Source: Adlercreutzia shanghongiae (GTDB taxonomy: Bacteria; Actinomycetota; Coriobacteriia; Coriobacteriales; Eggerthellaceae). Taken from it: 64,000 nucleotides of DNA. The notes beneath the pieces are model-generated. The model did no database searches. It saw only the letters and a list, made by a program, of their open reading frames with translations, and had not been told where the DNA came from. This document shows, piece after piece, positions 42,677 through 51,547 of the stretch. Each line of letters begins with the position of its first letter. Position 1 is the stretch's first letter. The stretch spans positions 62,001 to 126,000 of the forward strand of contig NZ_JAYMFI010000011.1 in NCBI RefSeq assembly GCF_035830635.1. The letters run 5' to 3'. The position numbers and the translations under genes are program-made.

Positions 42677-42742
42677 CGTCAAGAATGCTTGATAATCGAA
42701 GTATTCCGAAATTATCAAATGTATTTGACATTCTTGAGACGG
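42677..42742. repeat. Nested inverted repeat after the slipin gene
   Basis: CCGTCAAGAATG (42677-42688) pairs with CATTCTTGAGACGG (42729-42742, with a 2-nt bulge), and within it GATAAT (42691-42696) pairs with ATTATC (42711-42716). It begins directly after the slipin stop and may end transcription or mark the edge of the AT-richer toxin-antitoxin island. Confidence 0.55.
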
Positions 42743-42873
42743 CTTGCGATGTATTCTTCGGGCGCTCTAGAATTGATATAGTGCTTCAATCTCCTGGTGC
42801 GCAAGGCGTGCGCAAAGCTCTGCCCTATAGGGTATACTTCGAATCATCTAATCGGTATGCGAGGAGGTGAGCT

Positions 42874-43194
42874 ATGCCGCCCTACACCATTGAGCAAATC
42901 AGAAACGAGGTTTCTCGGGCAAGCGAGGAGTATAACGCTACGGCCCCTTTTGAGGAGAAGATCGCAAGTGTGTCTCTGTTTGGCAGCTATGCTGATGGAC
43001 GGGCGACTCGCAGATCCGATATAGACCTGCTCGTGCGCTTCACCTCGGCTGTCGTGAGCTTGTTTACCTTGGCTCGAGTCCTGTCTTGTATGGAGGAGCG
43101 CCTGGGCGTCTCTGTAGATGTCGTTCAAGATCCTGTCCCCGACGGTTCTCTGCTGGTTGTCAATAAGGTGGTGCCGCTCTATGAAGGACTCTGA
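42874..43194 (+). CDS. mntA: MntA-type antitoxin nucleotidyltransferase
   Basis: 106 residues. The minimal nucleotidyltransferase motif is LFGSYADGRATRRSDIDLLV, exactly GSX10DXD. MntA antitoxins AMPylate a tyrosine of the partner HEPN RNase HepT and neutralise it. The gene overlaps the HEPN gene by 14 nt. Base composition is less GC-rich than the neighbours, suggesting transfer. GAGGAGGTGAGCT precedes the ATG. Confidence 0.88.
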   Translation: MPPYTIEQIRNEVSRASEEYNATAPFEEKIASVSLFGSYADGRATRRSDIDLLVRFTSAVVSLFTLARVLSCMEERLGVSVDVVQDPVPDGSLLVVNKVVPLYEGL

Positions 43195-43672
43195 TGTCAG
43201 GATACTGAAGAAGATCGTCTCTGAAATAGAGTACTTAGAGAGTCTGCTAGCCGAGATAGATTTGGGCAGCTTTTTGGCTGATGAGACAATTGAGCGCGCC
43301 TCTTCGATGACTACCATCAATGTAGGTGAACTTGCGAAGCGCCTAAGTAAAGAGTTTTACGCCGAGCATCCCGGGACGGAACTGCGTTTTGCTGCGAAGA
43401 CTCGGGATGTCTATGCACATGGCTATTTCACCCTTTCATTCGAGACGGTTTATAAGACTGCGGTCGAGGACTATCCCCGATTGAAGCTTGCGGTTCTCGA
43501 AATGATTGAAGAGGAGGAGGCGGCCCGCGACGCCCTTTACGAAAAGGAGCTGATGGAGGCTATAGGGGATGGGCGCGCGGATATAGCTGCGGGGCGTTAT
43601 GTTGTGGGAATCGAAAGCGCTAGAGAACGTTTGCGTCAATTGAAGAATGAATCGAGCGGCGATTCCGAATAA
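43181..43672 (+). CDS. hepT: HepT-type HEPN RNase toxin
   Basis: 163 residues. The RNase motif RDVYAHGY fits RX4HXY, with the tyrosine that MntA modifies. The first ~115 residues match DUF86/HepT (MTTINVGELAKRLSKEFY). The remaining ~45 (YEKELMEAIGDGRADIAAGR, YVVGIESARERLRQL) are extra compared with the usual ~140-residue HepT. The start ATG lies inside the mntA end, so the two are coupled. Confidence 0.82.
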   Translation: MKDSDVRILKKIVSEIEYLESLLAEIDLGSFLADETIERASSMTTINVGELAKRLSKEFYAEHPGTELRFAAKTRDVYAHGYFTLSFETVYKTAVEDYPRLKLAVLEMIEEEEAARDALYEKELMEAIGDGRADIAAGRYVVGIESARERLRQLKNESSGDSE

Positions 43673-43701
43673 CTATCCTCAAAATAGATAACCTGTTCTG
43701 A

Positions 43702-43743
43702 AAATTGTCCTATGATAATCCTTGCATTGTCATAGGACAATTT
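43702..43743. promoter_or_regulatory. Perfect inverted repeat upstream of the DMSO-reductase-type operon
   Basis: AAATTGTCCTATGA (43702-43715) and TCATAGGACAATTT (43730-43743) match over all 14 positions with a 14-nt spacer. A -10-like TATAGT follows at 43746-43751. The arrangement suits a dimeric regulator overlapping the -35 region. The left half recurs before the orphan NrfD gene. Confidence 0.75.
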
Positions 43744-43873
43744 GCTATAGTGCCGCCAGAGGAATTTGGCCAATTCTCGGGAATACCAGTTTGAGGGGAC
43801 TGATAAGGCCGCCGCGCTGAGGAGAGACGGCGCCGCTCGCAAAGGCGAGGTCCCCGGGAATGAAGGAGGAGAG

Positions 43874-46303
43874 ATGTCCGAAGCAGAACGCTCCACAGGC
43901 GGACTCACTCGTAGAGGCTTCTTGAAGGGCGCCGGCGCCACGGCAGGTGTCCTGGGTCTCGCCGGCGTCGCGGGCATGACGGCGACATCCGACTGGCTCG
44001 CGCCGACGAAGGCCCATGCGGAAGGCGAGGAGCGGGTGGCCCACCTGTGCCATCAGTTCCATTGCCTAACGGGCTGCAACTTGAAGTGCACCATCCGTGA
44101 TGAGCGAGTGAGCCTGATAGAGCCGAGCGATCTTGCCGAAGAGAGTCACCGCACCATCTGCCTGCGCGGCATCAACGAAGTTGCCCATATTTACTCGCAG
44201 GACCGCCTGCAGACGCCTCTGAAGCGTGTCGGTGAGCGCGGTGAGGGGAAGTTCGAGCAAATCAGCTGGGACGAGGCAATCAAGACCATCGCTGACGCCC
44301 TCAAAGCGTCGCAGGAGAAATACGGCGAGGGGTCGGTTTTCATTCGCAAGTCCACCGAGGCGAGCATCGGCTTCGATTTCCTCGGCCAGCTTCTTCGCGC
44401 CGACCAGGGCGGCAACTGGGGCCTTGACCGTGGCCAACCTAACGGTATGACCCCTGCTTTCGGCGCCTATAGCTACTGTCCGACGCGTTCCATTCACGAG
44501 TTCTCCGACGCGGCCACCATTATCGAGGTGGGCCACAATCCGCTCGAGAGCGGCATCGTCTGGTCTCGTGCGCTCATGGATGCTGTCGAGGCCGGCACGT
44601 ATGTTGCGGTTCTCGACCCGCGCTTCAGCGGCACGGCGTCCAAGGCGAATCAGTGGCTTCCGGTTCGCCCCGGCACTGATGCGGCGGTTATTCAGGGCAT
44701 GATTCGCGCCATTGTCGACAACCAGTGGTATGACGAGGACTTTGTGCTTGCCCACACGTCTTTCCCGTTCCTCGTGGAGCGGGCCACGGGCGCAAGCTAT
44801 CGCAGCGCGACGGATATGGCGCCGAATCCGGCGGTTGTTTCCGGAGAGCCCGTTGGTGCTCCTTATGTCTGGGATACGGTGACGAACGCTCCGAAGCTGT
44901 ATTCCGAGGAAGGCGTCGTTCCCGCCCTCGAGGGCAGCTGGACCGTTGACGGCAAGGAGCTGGTCACCGAGTTTACGCTCATGGGAGAGTGGCTTGCCGA
45001 TTATCCGACGAGCTGGGCGGCTTCCAAATCCGGCATTGATGAGGCGGTCATCATTGACCTGGCCGACCGTTACGCCAACAGCGGCCCCGCCATCATCGAC
45101 TATGGTCTGGGCGGTCCCGATAAGTACACCAATGCCGATGTTCTGGGGCACTCGATGTCTATTCTCACGGCGCTGACGGGAAATTACGGGCGCAAGGGCT
45201 CGGGCTTCGGTTTCTACGGCGGCGCAGGTGCCGACGATCCCGCAGCGACGCTTAATCCTTGGCTGCTTCCCGAGGAGTACGGCTACAACGATTCCGGTAT
45301 GGGTATGTACGACATGCCCTATCACGAGAACAACATCCACGTTGCGCTTACCTTCGGCGACGCGTTCACCCTTGAGGCCGCAAATGCCAACGACATGCTC
45401 GCCTGGGTGAAGAGCCTCGATTTCTTCGCGATTATCGACATCTACCATTCCTCGGCTGTCGATTACGCCGACATCGTGCTTCCTGCCTGCACTAAGTTCG
45501 AGTGCGAGGAGAACGTCAAGCAGCTGCGCGCCAGTTTCGGTCACGTCATGCTCGCCAACGGCATGGTCGATCCTCTGTTCGAATCGAAGAGCGACCTGCA
45601 GATTGAGCGTCTGCTTGCTGCTGAGTGGGGTCTTGATCACCTGCTTCCCGAGACCTACGAGGAATTGGCCCGGGCGAGCCTGGACGGCGTGGAAGAGCTT
45701 GATGAGAACATGAAGGGCATCACCTATGACGCGCTGCTGGCCCAGGGCGGCTGCATGGCCCTGCCGGGCACGGGTCCCGATTGGCGCCCCGATGGTCATG
45801 CGGATCAGGTGTACGGAACGCCCTCTACGCGCATTGAGCTGTACTACGAGTACCTTCTCGGCCAGGGCCACCAGTTCCCCGTTTACGAGGATGCCAACGA
45901 GGCCTACGAAGATAACCCGATCAAGGACACCTACCCGCTCTATTTCACCCAGGGCAAGTCGCGCTACCGCATTCACGCCTACTACACAGCCTCTCCCTGG
46001 TTCCAGGAGGACTACGGTCCGTGCGTAAATATCGGGCCGGAGGACGCCGAAGCGCGCGGAATTGTCACCGGCGACGACGTGCGCGTGTTCAACGACCGTG
46101 GATCGTTTGTCTGCAAGGCCTTGGTGAACCCGAGCATGAGGCCGGGCGTTCTGTTCATGGCCGAGACGACCTATACCCGCTATTACAAGGAAGGCTTCTT
46201 GCAGAACGTCACGAATTCGGCGCGCAACGAGCGCTGCTACGAGATGTATCACGGACCGCAGATTCCCTACAACGACACGCTCGTTCAGGTGGAGAAGGCG
46301 TAG
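43874..46303 (+). CDS. DMSO-reductase-family molybdopterin oxidoreductase, catalytic subunit
   Basis: 809 residues from ATG 43874 (GAAGGAGG upstream). Tat signal LTRRGFLKGAG with following hydrophobic stretch shows folded export. Four Cys for a [4Fe-4S] cluster lie in LCHQFHCLTGCNLKC and ICLRG. Moco-binding blocks include LDPRFSGTASKANQWLPVRP and a C-terminal molydop-binding domain (DDVRVFNDRGSFVCKALVNP). It reduces an unknown acceptor outside the membrane. The operon continues with ferredoxin, NrfD anchor and chaperone. Confidence 0.9.
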   Translation: MSEAERSTGGLTRRGFLKGAGATAGVLGLAGVAGMTATSDWLAPTKAHAEGEERVAHLCHQFHCLTGCNLKCTIRDERVSLIEPSDLAEESHRTICLRGINEVAHIYSQDRLQTPLKRVGERGEGKFEQISWDEAIKTIADALKASQEKYGEGSVFIRKSTEASIGFDFLGQLLRADQGGNWGLDRGQPNGMTPAFGAYSYCPTRSIHEFSDAATIIEVGHNPLESGIVWSRALMDAVEAGTYVAVLDPRFSGTASKANQWLPVRPGTDAAVIQGMIRAIVDNQWYDEDFVLAHTSFPFLVERATGASYRSATDMAPNPAVVSGEPVGAPYVWDTVTNAPKLYSEEGVVPALEGSWTVDGKELVTEFTLMGEWLADYPTSWAASKSGIDEAVIIDLADRYANSGPAIIDYGLGGPDKYTNADVLGHSMSILTALTGNYGRKGSGFGFYGGAGADDPAATLNPWLLPEEYGYNDSGMGMYDMPYHENNIHVALTFGDAFTLEAANANDMLAWVKSLDFFAIIDIYHSSAVDYADIVLPACTKFECEENVKQLRASFGHVMLANGMVDPLFESKSDLQIERLLAAEWGLDHLLPETYEELARASLDGVEELDENMKGITYDALLAQGGCMALPGTGPDWRPDGHADQVYGTPSTRIELYYEYLLGQGHQFPVYEDANEAYEDNPIKDTYPLYFTQGKSRYRIHAYYTASPWFQEDYGPCVNIGPEDAEARGIVTGDDVRVFNDRGSFVCKALVNPSMRPGVLFMAETTYTRYYKEGFLQNVTNSARNERCYEMYHGPQIPYNDTLVQVEKA

Positions 46304-46311
46304 GTGCGATT

Positions 46312-46929
46312 ATGACTAAACTTGGAATTGCCATTAACAAGACCCGCTGCATCGGTTGCCAGACGTGCTCGTTTGCCTGCAAGATGCAGAATCGCGTGCC
46401 GAAGGAGATGCGCTGGAACCGGGTGTTGACCGAAGGATGCGACATCGAGGATGGCGCGACGGGAACCTATCCGAACCTGACTCGCGTCTATTTGCCAGTG
46501 GCCTGCCAGCATTGTGAGAACCCCGCATGCCAGAGGGTGTGTCCGACGGGCGCGACCTACAAAGACGAGATGGGCCGCGTGGAAGTCGATTACGAGAAGT
46601 GTATTGGTTGCCGCATGTGCATGGCGGCCTGTCCCTACAATGCGCGTAGCTTCAACTGGGAAGACCCTGTTTACGAACCGGATTTCTCCTACGGCGACGG
46701 TGCGGTCGAGGACCGTACCCGCGGTGTGGCGGAGAAGTGCACGCTGTGCAAGGAGCGCACCGACCGAGGCGAAGAGCCCATGTGCGTGGCCTGCTGCCCC
46801 GTGAAGGCCCGCACCTTCGGCGACCTGGATGATCCCAACTCCGAGATCTCCAAGCTGCATGCCCGCTCGACGGCCCATGTGCTGCTGGAGGAGCAGGGAA
46901 CCCGTCCGCAAGTTTTCTATTACGAGTAG
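46312..46929 (+). CDS. 4Fe-4S ferredoxin-type electron-transfer subunit (DmsB-like)
   Basis: 205 residues with four cysteine clusters: CIGCQTCSFAC, CQHCENPACQRVCP, CIGCRMCMAACP and KCTLCKERTDRGEEPMCVAC, the DmsB/NrfC layout for four [4Fe-4S] centres. No signal peptide is seen; it would be carried across by the Tat subunit. It links the NrfD quinol site to the Mo site. It lies 8 bp after the catalytic gene. Confidence 0.93.
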   Translation: MTKLGIAINKTRCIGCQTCSFACKMQNRVPKEMRWNRVLTEGCDIEDGATGTYPNLTRVYLPVACQHCENPACQRVCPTGATYKDEMGRVEVDYEKCIGCRMCMAACPYNARSFNWEDPVYEPDFSYGDGAVEDRTRGVAEKCTLCKERTDRGEEPMCVACCPVKARTFGDLDDPNSEISKLHARSTAHVLLEEQGTRPQVFYYE

Positions 46930-46941
46930 GGGAGTGACATC

Positions 46942-48144
46942 ATGGAACTTCTGACGAGAAACAAGCTGCTTGCGGCCGTGCTTGCCGTGCTGGCTCTGGC
47001 GGGTGTTGGGGCCTACGGCTTCCAGCTCATGGGCGGCCTTGCGGTGACGGGCATGTCCAACGGCGTGTCCTGGGGTCTCTACATCGCCATGTTCATGTTC
47101 TTCGTGGGCCTCTCCGCCGGCGGCCTGATCGTGGCCTCTTCAGCGAGCGTCTTCCACATCAAGCGCTTCAAGGCCGTGGCCATGCCGGCCATCATCCTGT
47201 CCACGGTGTGCATCTGCCTCGCTGGCATGTTCATCCTGATCGATTTGGGCGGCATCCAGCGCATCTGGCGTCTGTTCACCGGACCCAATCCCGCCTCGCC
47301 CCTCATCTGGGACGTGTGCGTGATCACGCTGTATCTGGTGATCAACGTGCTGTATCTGGTGAACATGCGCCGCGGCAACGACCGTGCCGTGTCCATCATC
47401 TCGCGGTTCGCCCTGCCCTGTGCCATCCTGGTGCACTCGGTGACCGCCTGGATCTTCGGCCTGCAGATGGCGAAAGAGGGCTGGTACTCGGCCATCATGG
47501 CTCCCATCTTCGTGGCCTCGGCCATGGACTCGGGCCTGGCGCTTCTGCTGTGCGTGCTCGCCGCGTTGAAGAAGGCGCGCCTGTTCGACACCTCCCGCGA
47601 GCTTATGGCATCGCTGGCCGGGCTTCTGGCTACCTGCATCGCCGTGGACGCGTTCTTCATCTTCTGCGAAGTGCTGACCATGGCCTACCCCGGAGCCACC
47701 GGCGCCGAGACGTTGGCGCTTATGACGGCAGGCCCCACGGCTCCGTTCTTCTGGTTCGAGATTATCGGCGGCCTGGCTATCCCCTTCCTGGTGCTCGTGT
47801 TCGCGAAGAACCGCGAGCGCACGGGGCTTGTGGTGGGGGCGAGCGTGCTCGTCATCGCCGGCGTGCTCTGCAAGCGCCTGTGGCTGCTGCTCACCTCGTT
47901 CATCGTGCCGAACGTGGAAGGCGCGCCGGGCGTGCTGTCCGACGGCGGCTGGGCGCTGCTCGGTGCCTATGCGCCGACGCTGCCCGAGGTGCTCATCGTG
48001 GTGGGCATGCCCTGCCTGGGCGCGCTCGCTTTCATGGCCCTCGGCTCTAGGCTGCTCGTTCCCGCGGCCGAGACCGAAAAGGTTCGCGCTCGTGGCGCCC
48101 AGGGCGCGGCTCTGGACGGCGACTTCGATCCGCAGACGGCGTAA
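46942..48144 (+). CDS. NrfD-family quinol-oxidising membrane anchor
   Basis: 400 residues, about nine to ten helices. Begins AVLAVLALAGVGAYGFQLMGG, then SWGLYIAMFMFFVGLSAGGLI, typical of NrfD/PsrC/DmsC-like anchors. Hydrophobic segments continue to the C-terminus (LPEVLIVVGMPCLGALAFMA). It should oxidise menaquinol and pass electrons to the ferredoxin subunit. Operon position is third, 12 bp after the ferredoxin gene. Confidence 0.9.
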   Translation: MELLTRNKLLAAVLAVLALAGVGAYGFQLMGGLAVTGMSNGVSWGLYIAMFMFFVGLSAGGLIVASSASVFHIKRFKAVAMPAIILSTVCICLAGMFILIDLGGIQRIWRLFTGPNPASPLIWDVCVITLYLVINVLYLVNMRRGNDRAVSIISRFALPCAILVHSVTAWIFGLQMAKEGWYSAIMAPIFVASAMDSGLALLLCVLAALKKARLFDTSRELMASLAGLLATCIAVDAFFIFCEVLTMAYPGATGAETLALMTAGPTAPFFWFEIIGGLAIPFLVLVFAKNRERTGLVVGASVLVIAGVLCKRLWLLLTSFIVPNVEGAPGVLSDGGWALLGAYAPTLPEVLIVVGMPCLGALAFMALGSRLLVPAAETEKVRARGAQGAALDGDFDPQTA

Positions 48145-48206
48145 GTGGTGTTTCAGGGCGGCTCGCTCGGAAGCGGGCCGCCTGTTTAACGGTGAGAGGA
48201 GTGCTC

Positions 48207-48902
48207 GTGAGTACGCTCGACGCAAATTCCTGGAAGGCTCTGGCCGATGCCTATGCGTTTCTGGGAAACTCGCTCCTGCGGCCTATGTCGCAGACGGCTG
48301 ATGCGGGGCTCGATGCCAGTTTTTGGAGCGTGTTTCCCGACTTCGAAAGCGAGGATGTGGCCCATGCCATCGACTCGCTGGCGCTGTGGGCCGAGTCCCG
48401 CAGGGGCGAGGCGCGGGATGCGGTGGTGACCGATGTGTCTGTGGAGTACACGGCGCTGTTCGTCGGCCCGCCCTCTCCGCTGGCCCCGCCTTGGGAGACC
48501 ATGAACCGCCGCGAGGGCGCGACTGTCGGCTTCGGCGAGCCCACCTTCCAAATGCGCGAGGTGCTGCGGGGGCTCGGCCTTGAGGCGGCGGGGCCTTCGA
48601 ACCAATATGAGGATCACCTGGGGCTTGAGCTGCTCTGCCTTTCCGAGATGTGCCGGCGCCGCGCCTGGGCATTGGACATGGCCGCGACGGCGCGCGAAGT
48701 GGCGGCTCGCGGCGAAAGCGTCGACGGGCTGTCCCGCGAGCTTTCCGGCGAGGAAGTGGCGGCGTACCTTGACGAGCATCCGCTCGGCTGGGTTGGGGCC
48801 CTTGAGGATAAGGTGGAAGCCGCTCGCCCCGATGGCTACTACGTGCGTCTGCTGACTCTTGCTCGTTCGCTCATGGAGCGCCACAAGGCGTTGCTCGGAT
48901 AG
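48207..48902 (+). CDS. TorD/DmsD-family Mo-enzyme chaperone
   Basis: 231 residues from GTG 48207 with AGGAG 7 nt upstream (GTG 48192 is the longer option). All-helical with EYTALFVGPPSPLAPPWETM and NQYEDHLGLELLCLSEM, matching the conserved Y-x-x-L-F-x-G-P and E-x-P-D/EDHLGLEL blocks of TorD. It binds the Tat signal of the catalytic subunit and guards cofactor insertion. Confidence 0.88.
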   Translation: MSTLDANSWKALADAYAFLGNSLLRPMSQTADAGLDASFWSVFPDFESEDVAHAIDSLALWAESRRGEARDAVVTDVSVEYTALFVGPPSPLAPPWETMNRREGATVGFGEPTFQMREVLRGLGLEAAGPSNQYEDHLGLELLCLSEMCRRRAWALDMAATAREVAARGESVDGLSRELSGEEVAAYLDEHPLGWVGALEDKVEAARPDGYYVRLLTLARSLMERHKALLG

Positions 48903-48940
48903 ACTCACCGCATCGGTTCTGCGGCCTCTCTTCCATGTCT

Positions 48941-48974
48941 GCCCCCTCGACCCCTCCCGCCGAGGGGGCGCTTT
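48941..48974 (+). terminator. Terminator after the reductase operon
   Basis: GCCCCCTCG (48941-48949) pairs with CGAGGGGGC (48961-48969), followed by GCTTTA. It lies ~40 bp past the chaperone stop. Confidence 0.75.
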
Positions 48975-49218
48975 AGGTACCGGCGAGCCTTTCCTTGTTG
49001 ATACGCCAATAAACAGCTTGGTGACCTGAGTCTTTCGTGACGGTGTCCTTGTTGACGCCTCGGTGGCAGTGACGGGTTTTGTTCAACTGCTCGTTTTCAG
49101 CTCGGTTCTCCGACGGTTGTGCCGGCGGCCTTCTCTTATGATGGCGTTAAGGACAGAGGGCGCGATTACCCTGATGAATCGCGTTTTCGAGAGGTTTTAC
49201 GGGAAAGCTGGAGCGATT

Positions 49219-49785
49219 ATGGAGAAGTTTCTGAACATCGTGCGGTCGAACAACATGGTGCAGGCGGTGCTTTGCATCGGCTTCGGTTTGTTTCTGATGA
49301 TTTACCCGTCCATCACCGTGCAGGGCATCATCATGTTGTTCGGCGTGGCCCTGGCCCTTATGGGCGCGGCGGGGCTTCTGTCCTACTTCCGCCAGCGCAG
49401 CGCGCGCTACCGCGATTCGGGTACGCTCATGAGCGCCGTCTTCTACCTCATCATCGCCCTTATCGCCTTCGCGTTTCCCAAGGTGATCGCTGGGTTCTTC
49501 TCGGTGGTGCTCGGCGTGGTGCTCATCTTGTGCGCCATCGTGAATGTAGTGCGCGCCTTCGCTCTGCGCGATTTCGGCAGCAGCATCTGGATTGCAGTGC
49601 TGGCCGTGAGCGTGGCCGTGGGCATCGGCGGCGTGCTCATCGTGGTGAACCCCTGGGGCGCGTCCATGACCTTCGTGCTGGTGCTCGGCGGCGCGTTCAT
49701 CGTCAACGGTGCGGTGGATCTGTTCATCGAGTGGTACCAGCGCGATTCGGAGAGCCGCGGCGACTCCATGATGCACTCGCGCTAG
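49219..49785 (+). CDS. DUF308/HdeD-like membrane protein
   Basis: 188 residues from ATG 49219; longer in-frame starts (49063, 49174) have weaker sites. Six helices, including AVLCIGFGLFLMIYPSITVQ, LFGVALALMGAAGLLSYF, LIIALIAFAFPKVIAGFFSV and SVAVGIGGVLIVVNPWG, follow the three-pair repeat of HdeD/DUF308. Some relatives help acid resistance; no function is shown here. The 316-bp stretch before it (48903-49218) holds the terminator and no other gene. Confidence 0.8.
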   Translation: MEKFLNIVRSNNMVQAVLCIGFGLFLMIYPSITVQGIIMLFGVALALMGAAGLLSYFRQRSARYRDSGTLMSAVFYLIIALIAFAFPKVIAGFFSVVLGVVLILCAIVNVVRAFALRDFGSSIWIAVLAVSVAVGIGGVLIVVNPWGASMTFVLVLGGAFIVNGAVDLFIEWYQRDSESRGDSMMHSR

Positions 49786-49950
49786 GCCGTCGAGCGCCGG
49801 TGAGGGAGGCGCCCTGCGCGTCACCGCGGCGGCCCGAGCGCTGGCCTGCGCATCGGACCGTCCGTCCACCCGAGCGCTGGCCTGCGCAGCTTCTCCTTCG
49901 CTTTTGCCGATGGCTCCTCATCGCGGGCTTCTATGACCCAATTTCCCAAC

Positions 49951-49976
49951 GACCCCTGCTCGTGCGGGGGTCTTTG
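49951..49976 (+). terminator. Hairpin before aroQ (terminator or attenuator)
   Basis: GACCCCTGC (49951-49959) pairs with GCGGGGGTC (49964-49972, one wobble) around TCGT, followed by TTTGC. It is 166 bp after the DUF308 stop and ~85 bp before aroQ. It could end the upstream transcript or attenuate the aromatic operon. Confidence 0.55.
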
Positions 49977-50060
49977 CTATTATGGCCTCACGCGAGGGCG
50001 GGTCTGCTGCGGCGGGTTCGCCATGCTCGTTCAAGCTTTTGGTACAGGAAAGGAATTGCG

Positions 50061-50342
50061 ATGTCAGACGAAACCAGCGCCCTGGCGGAGATCGAGAAGC
50101 ATCGCGAGAAGATCGATGAGATCGATCGTCAGCTCGTGGCGCTTCTGAATAAGCGCGCCAGCCATTCTCTGGTCATTCGCGGGCTGAAGCCCGATGCCCA
50201 TATGGGCCTCTACGACGCCCGCCGAGAGGAGGAGATCTTCGAGAAGATCGCTTCCTACAACGAGGGGCCGCTCTACAACGAGTACCTCCGCGCCATCTAC
50301 GAGACCATCCTTCGAGTGAGTAAGGAGACGCCGTCCGTATGA
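50061..50342 (+). CDS. Chorismate mutase (AroQ type)
   Basis: 93 residues, all helical. IEKHREKIDEIDRQLVALLN, KRASHSLVIRGLK and YDARREEEIFEKI match the AroQ helices with Arg and Lys active-site residues. It converts chorismate to prephenate for phenylalanine and tyrosine. AAAGGAATTGCG precedes the ATG. Its stop overlaps the DAHP synthase start by 4 nt. Confidence 0.88.
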   Translation: MSDETSALAEIEKHREKIDEIDRQLVALLNKRASHSLVIRGLKPDAHMGLYDARREEEIFEKIASYNEGPLYNEYLRAIYETILRVSKETPSV

Positions 50343-51139
50343 GCGAAGTGAAACTTGCCCCCATTCCCGATCTCGGCCAGCGCACCGACGAGATCACCAT
50401 TTACGCTGGGCCTTGCTCGGTGGAGTCCGCCGAGCAGTTCGACGAAGTAGCCGAGTGCCTTGCCGGCCTCGGCCTCACCTGGATTCGCGGTGGCGCTTTC
50501 AAGCCGCGCACGAACCCGCACTCGTTCCAGGGTCTTGGCGAGGAAGCGCTCAAGATCATGAAGAGTGCTGGCGACCGCTATGGCCTGAAGACCCTCACCG
50601 AGGTGATGGACTCGGCTCACTGCCAGCTCGTTTCCGACTACGTGGACGGCCTGCAGGTGGGCGCCCGCAACTTCCAGAACTTCAGCCTGCTGAAGAAGAT
50701 TGGTGAAGTGACGGCCGACACCCATCAGATGGTGCTGTACAAGCGCGGCTTTGCCGGCACCATTGCCGAGTGGCTCGCCGCCACCGACTACATCACCGAC
50801 CACGGCAACACCAACGTGGTGCTCTGCGAGCGCGGCATCCGCACTTTCGAGACGGCCACCCGCTTCACGCTGGACATCGCTGCGGTGCCGGTGATCCACA
50901 AGCAGTCACTGTACCCGGTGTGCATCGACGTGTCGCATCCGGCCGGCCAGCGCGACCTGGTGCCCTCGCTGGCGAAGGCGGCCATCGCTGCCGGCGCCGA
51001 CTCGCTGATGATCGAGGTGCATCCGAACCCGCCGGTGGCCCTCTCCGACGGCCCCCAGCAGCTGACCCCGGCCCAGTTCCGCGAGCTCGTGGCCGAGCTG
51101 CGCGAGCTTGCCGCCGTGCTAGGGAAGAAGATCGTGTAG
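50339..51139 (+). CDS. aroF: 3-Deoxy-7-phosphoheptulonate (DAHP) synthase, class I beta
   Basis: 266 residues. Conserved blocks: IYAGPCSVESAEQFDEVA, IRGGAFKPRTNPHSFQGLG, LQVGARNFQNFSLLKKIG, VLCERGIRTFETATRFTLDI, DVSHPAGQRDLVPSLAKAA and MIEVHPNPPVALSDGPQQL. It joins PEP and erythrose 4-phosphate as first step of the shikimate pathway. It is class I beta, lacking the N-terminal ferredoxin-like regulatory domain; the adjacent free chorismate mutase may supply prephenate feedback by binding, as in fused enzymes elsewhere. Confidence 0.93.
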   Translation: MSEVKLAPIPDLGQRTDEITIYAGPCSVESAEQFDEVAECLAGLGLTWIRGGAFKPRTNPHSFQGLGEEALKIMKSAGDRYGLKTLTEVMDSAHCQLVSDYVDGLQVGARNFQNFSLLKKIGEVTADTHQMVLYKRGFAGTIAEWLAATDYITDHGNTNVVLCERGIRTFETATRFTLDIAAVPVIHKQSLYPVCIDVSHPAGQRDLVPSLAKAAIAAGADSLMIEVHPNPPVALSDGPQQLTPAQFRELVAELRELAAVLGKKIV

Positions 51140-51170
51140 CGCGCGCTTTTGCAGCGCGGGACTCAACGAA

Positions 51171-51207
51171 GGTGGCCGCTCTTCCGACGGGAGGGGCGGC
51201 CGCTTTT
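51171..51207 (+). terminator. Terminator after aroF
   Basis: GGCCGC (51174-51179) and GCGGCC (51196-51201) form a hairpin followed by GCTTTT, ~35 bp after the stop. Confidence 0.6.
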
Positions 51208-51306
51208 CGTATCCGGCCTGCCTTCGCGTCCGGACGCCTCTCGTGTCCGGGCCGCTTTCGTGTTCGGCCCGCTTTTCGCGCTCGGACGCCTTCGTGTCCG
51301 GACGGC
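51200..51306. repeat. Degenerate ~17-20 bp tandem repeats
   Basis: About six copies of a unit like CTTTCGTGTCCGGACGC with changes (TTCGCGTCCGGAC, TCGTGTCCGGGCC, TTCGTGTTCGGCC). No coding signal is apparent. Confidence 0.6.
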
Positions 51307-51376
51307 GGCGACACTCCGCACCGCCGCGCCACGCCACGCCACGCCACGGGGGCTCATCTCGCTGCCACGACCTGGA

Positions 51377-51522
51377 TTGCTTGCAAATCGACGGGTAGCG
51401 TAGTTTTTGGACGCCGCCCCTTCCCTGTGCTTTCCCGGCGCGATGCTGTGACCTGGGGTTTTCGAAAACATGTAGGCTGATGATGTCCGCACAAGGTACG
51501 CTACCCGTTGATTTGCAAGCAA
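51377..51522. repeat. Inverted-repeat element family 2, copy 1 (146 bp)
   Basis: Left end TTGCTTGCAAATCGACGGGT (51377-51396) continuing AGCGTAG, and right end CGCTACCCGTTGATTTGC (51499-51516) continuing AAGCAA, pair over most of their length. Interior ACCTGGGGTTTTC and a block ending TTTTTGGACGC are shared with copy 2 (52839-52982), which is in the opposite orientation. Confidence 0.75.
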
Positions 51523-51547
51523 AAAGGGCATTGCCGGTTGCGCACAC

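Noticed and set aside
43766..43873. Longer start for the reductase catalytic subunit
   Set aside because: It would put 36 polar residues before the Tat signal; ATG 43874 has a good Shine-Dalgarno sequence and places the twin-arginine motif near the start.
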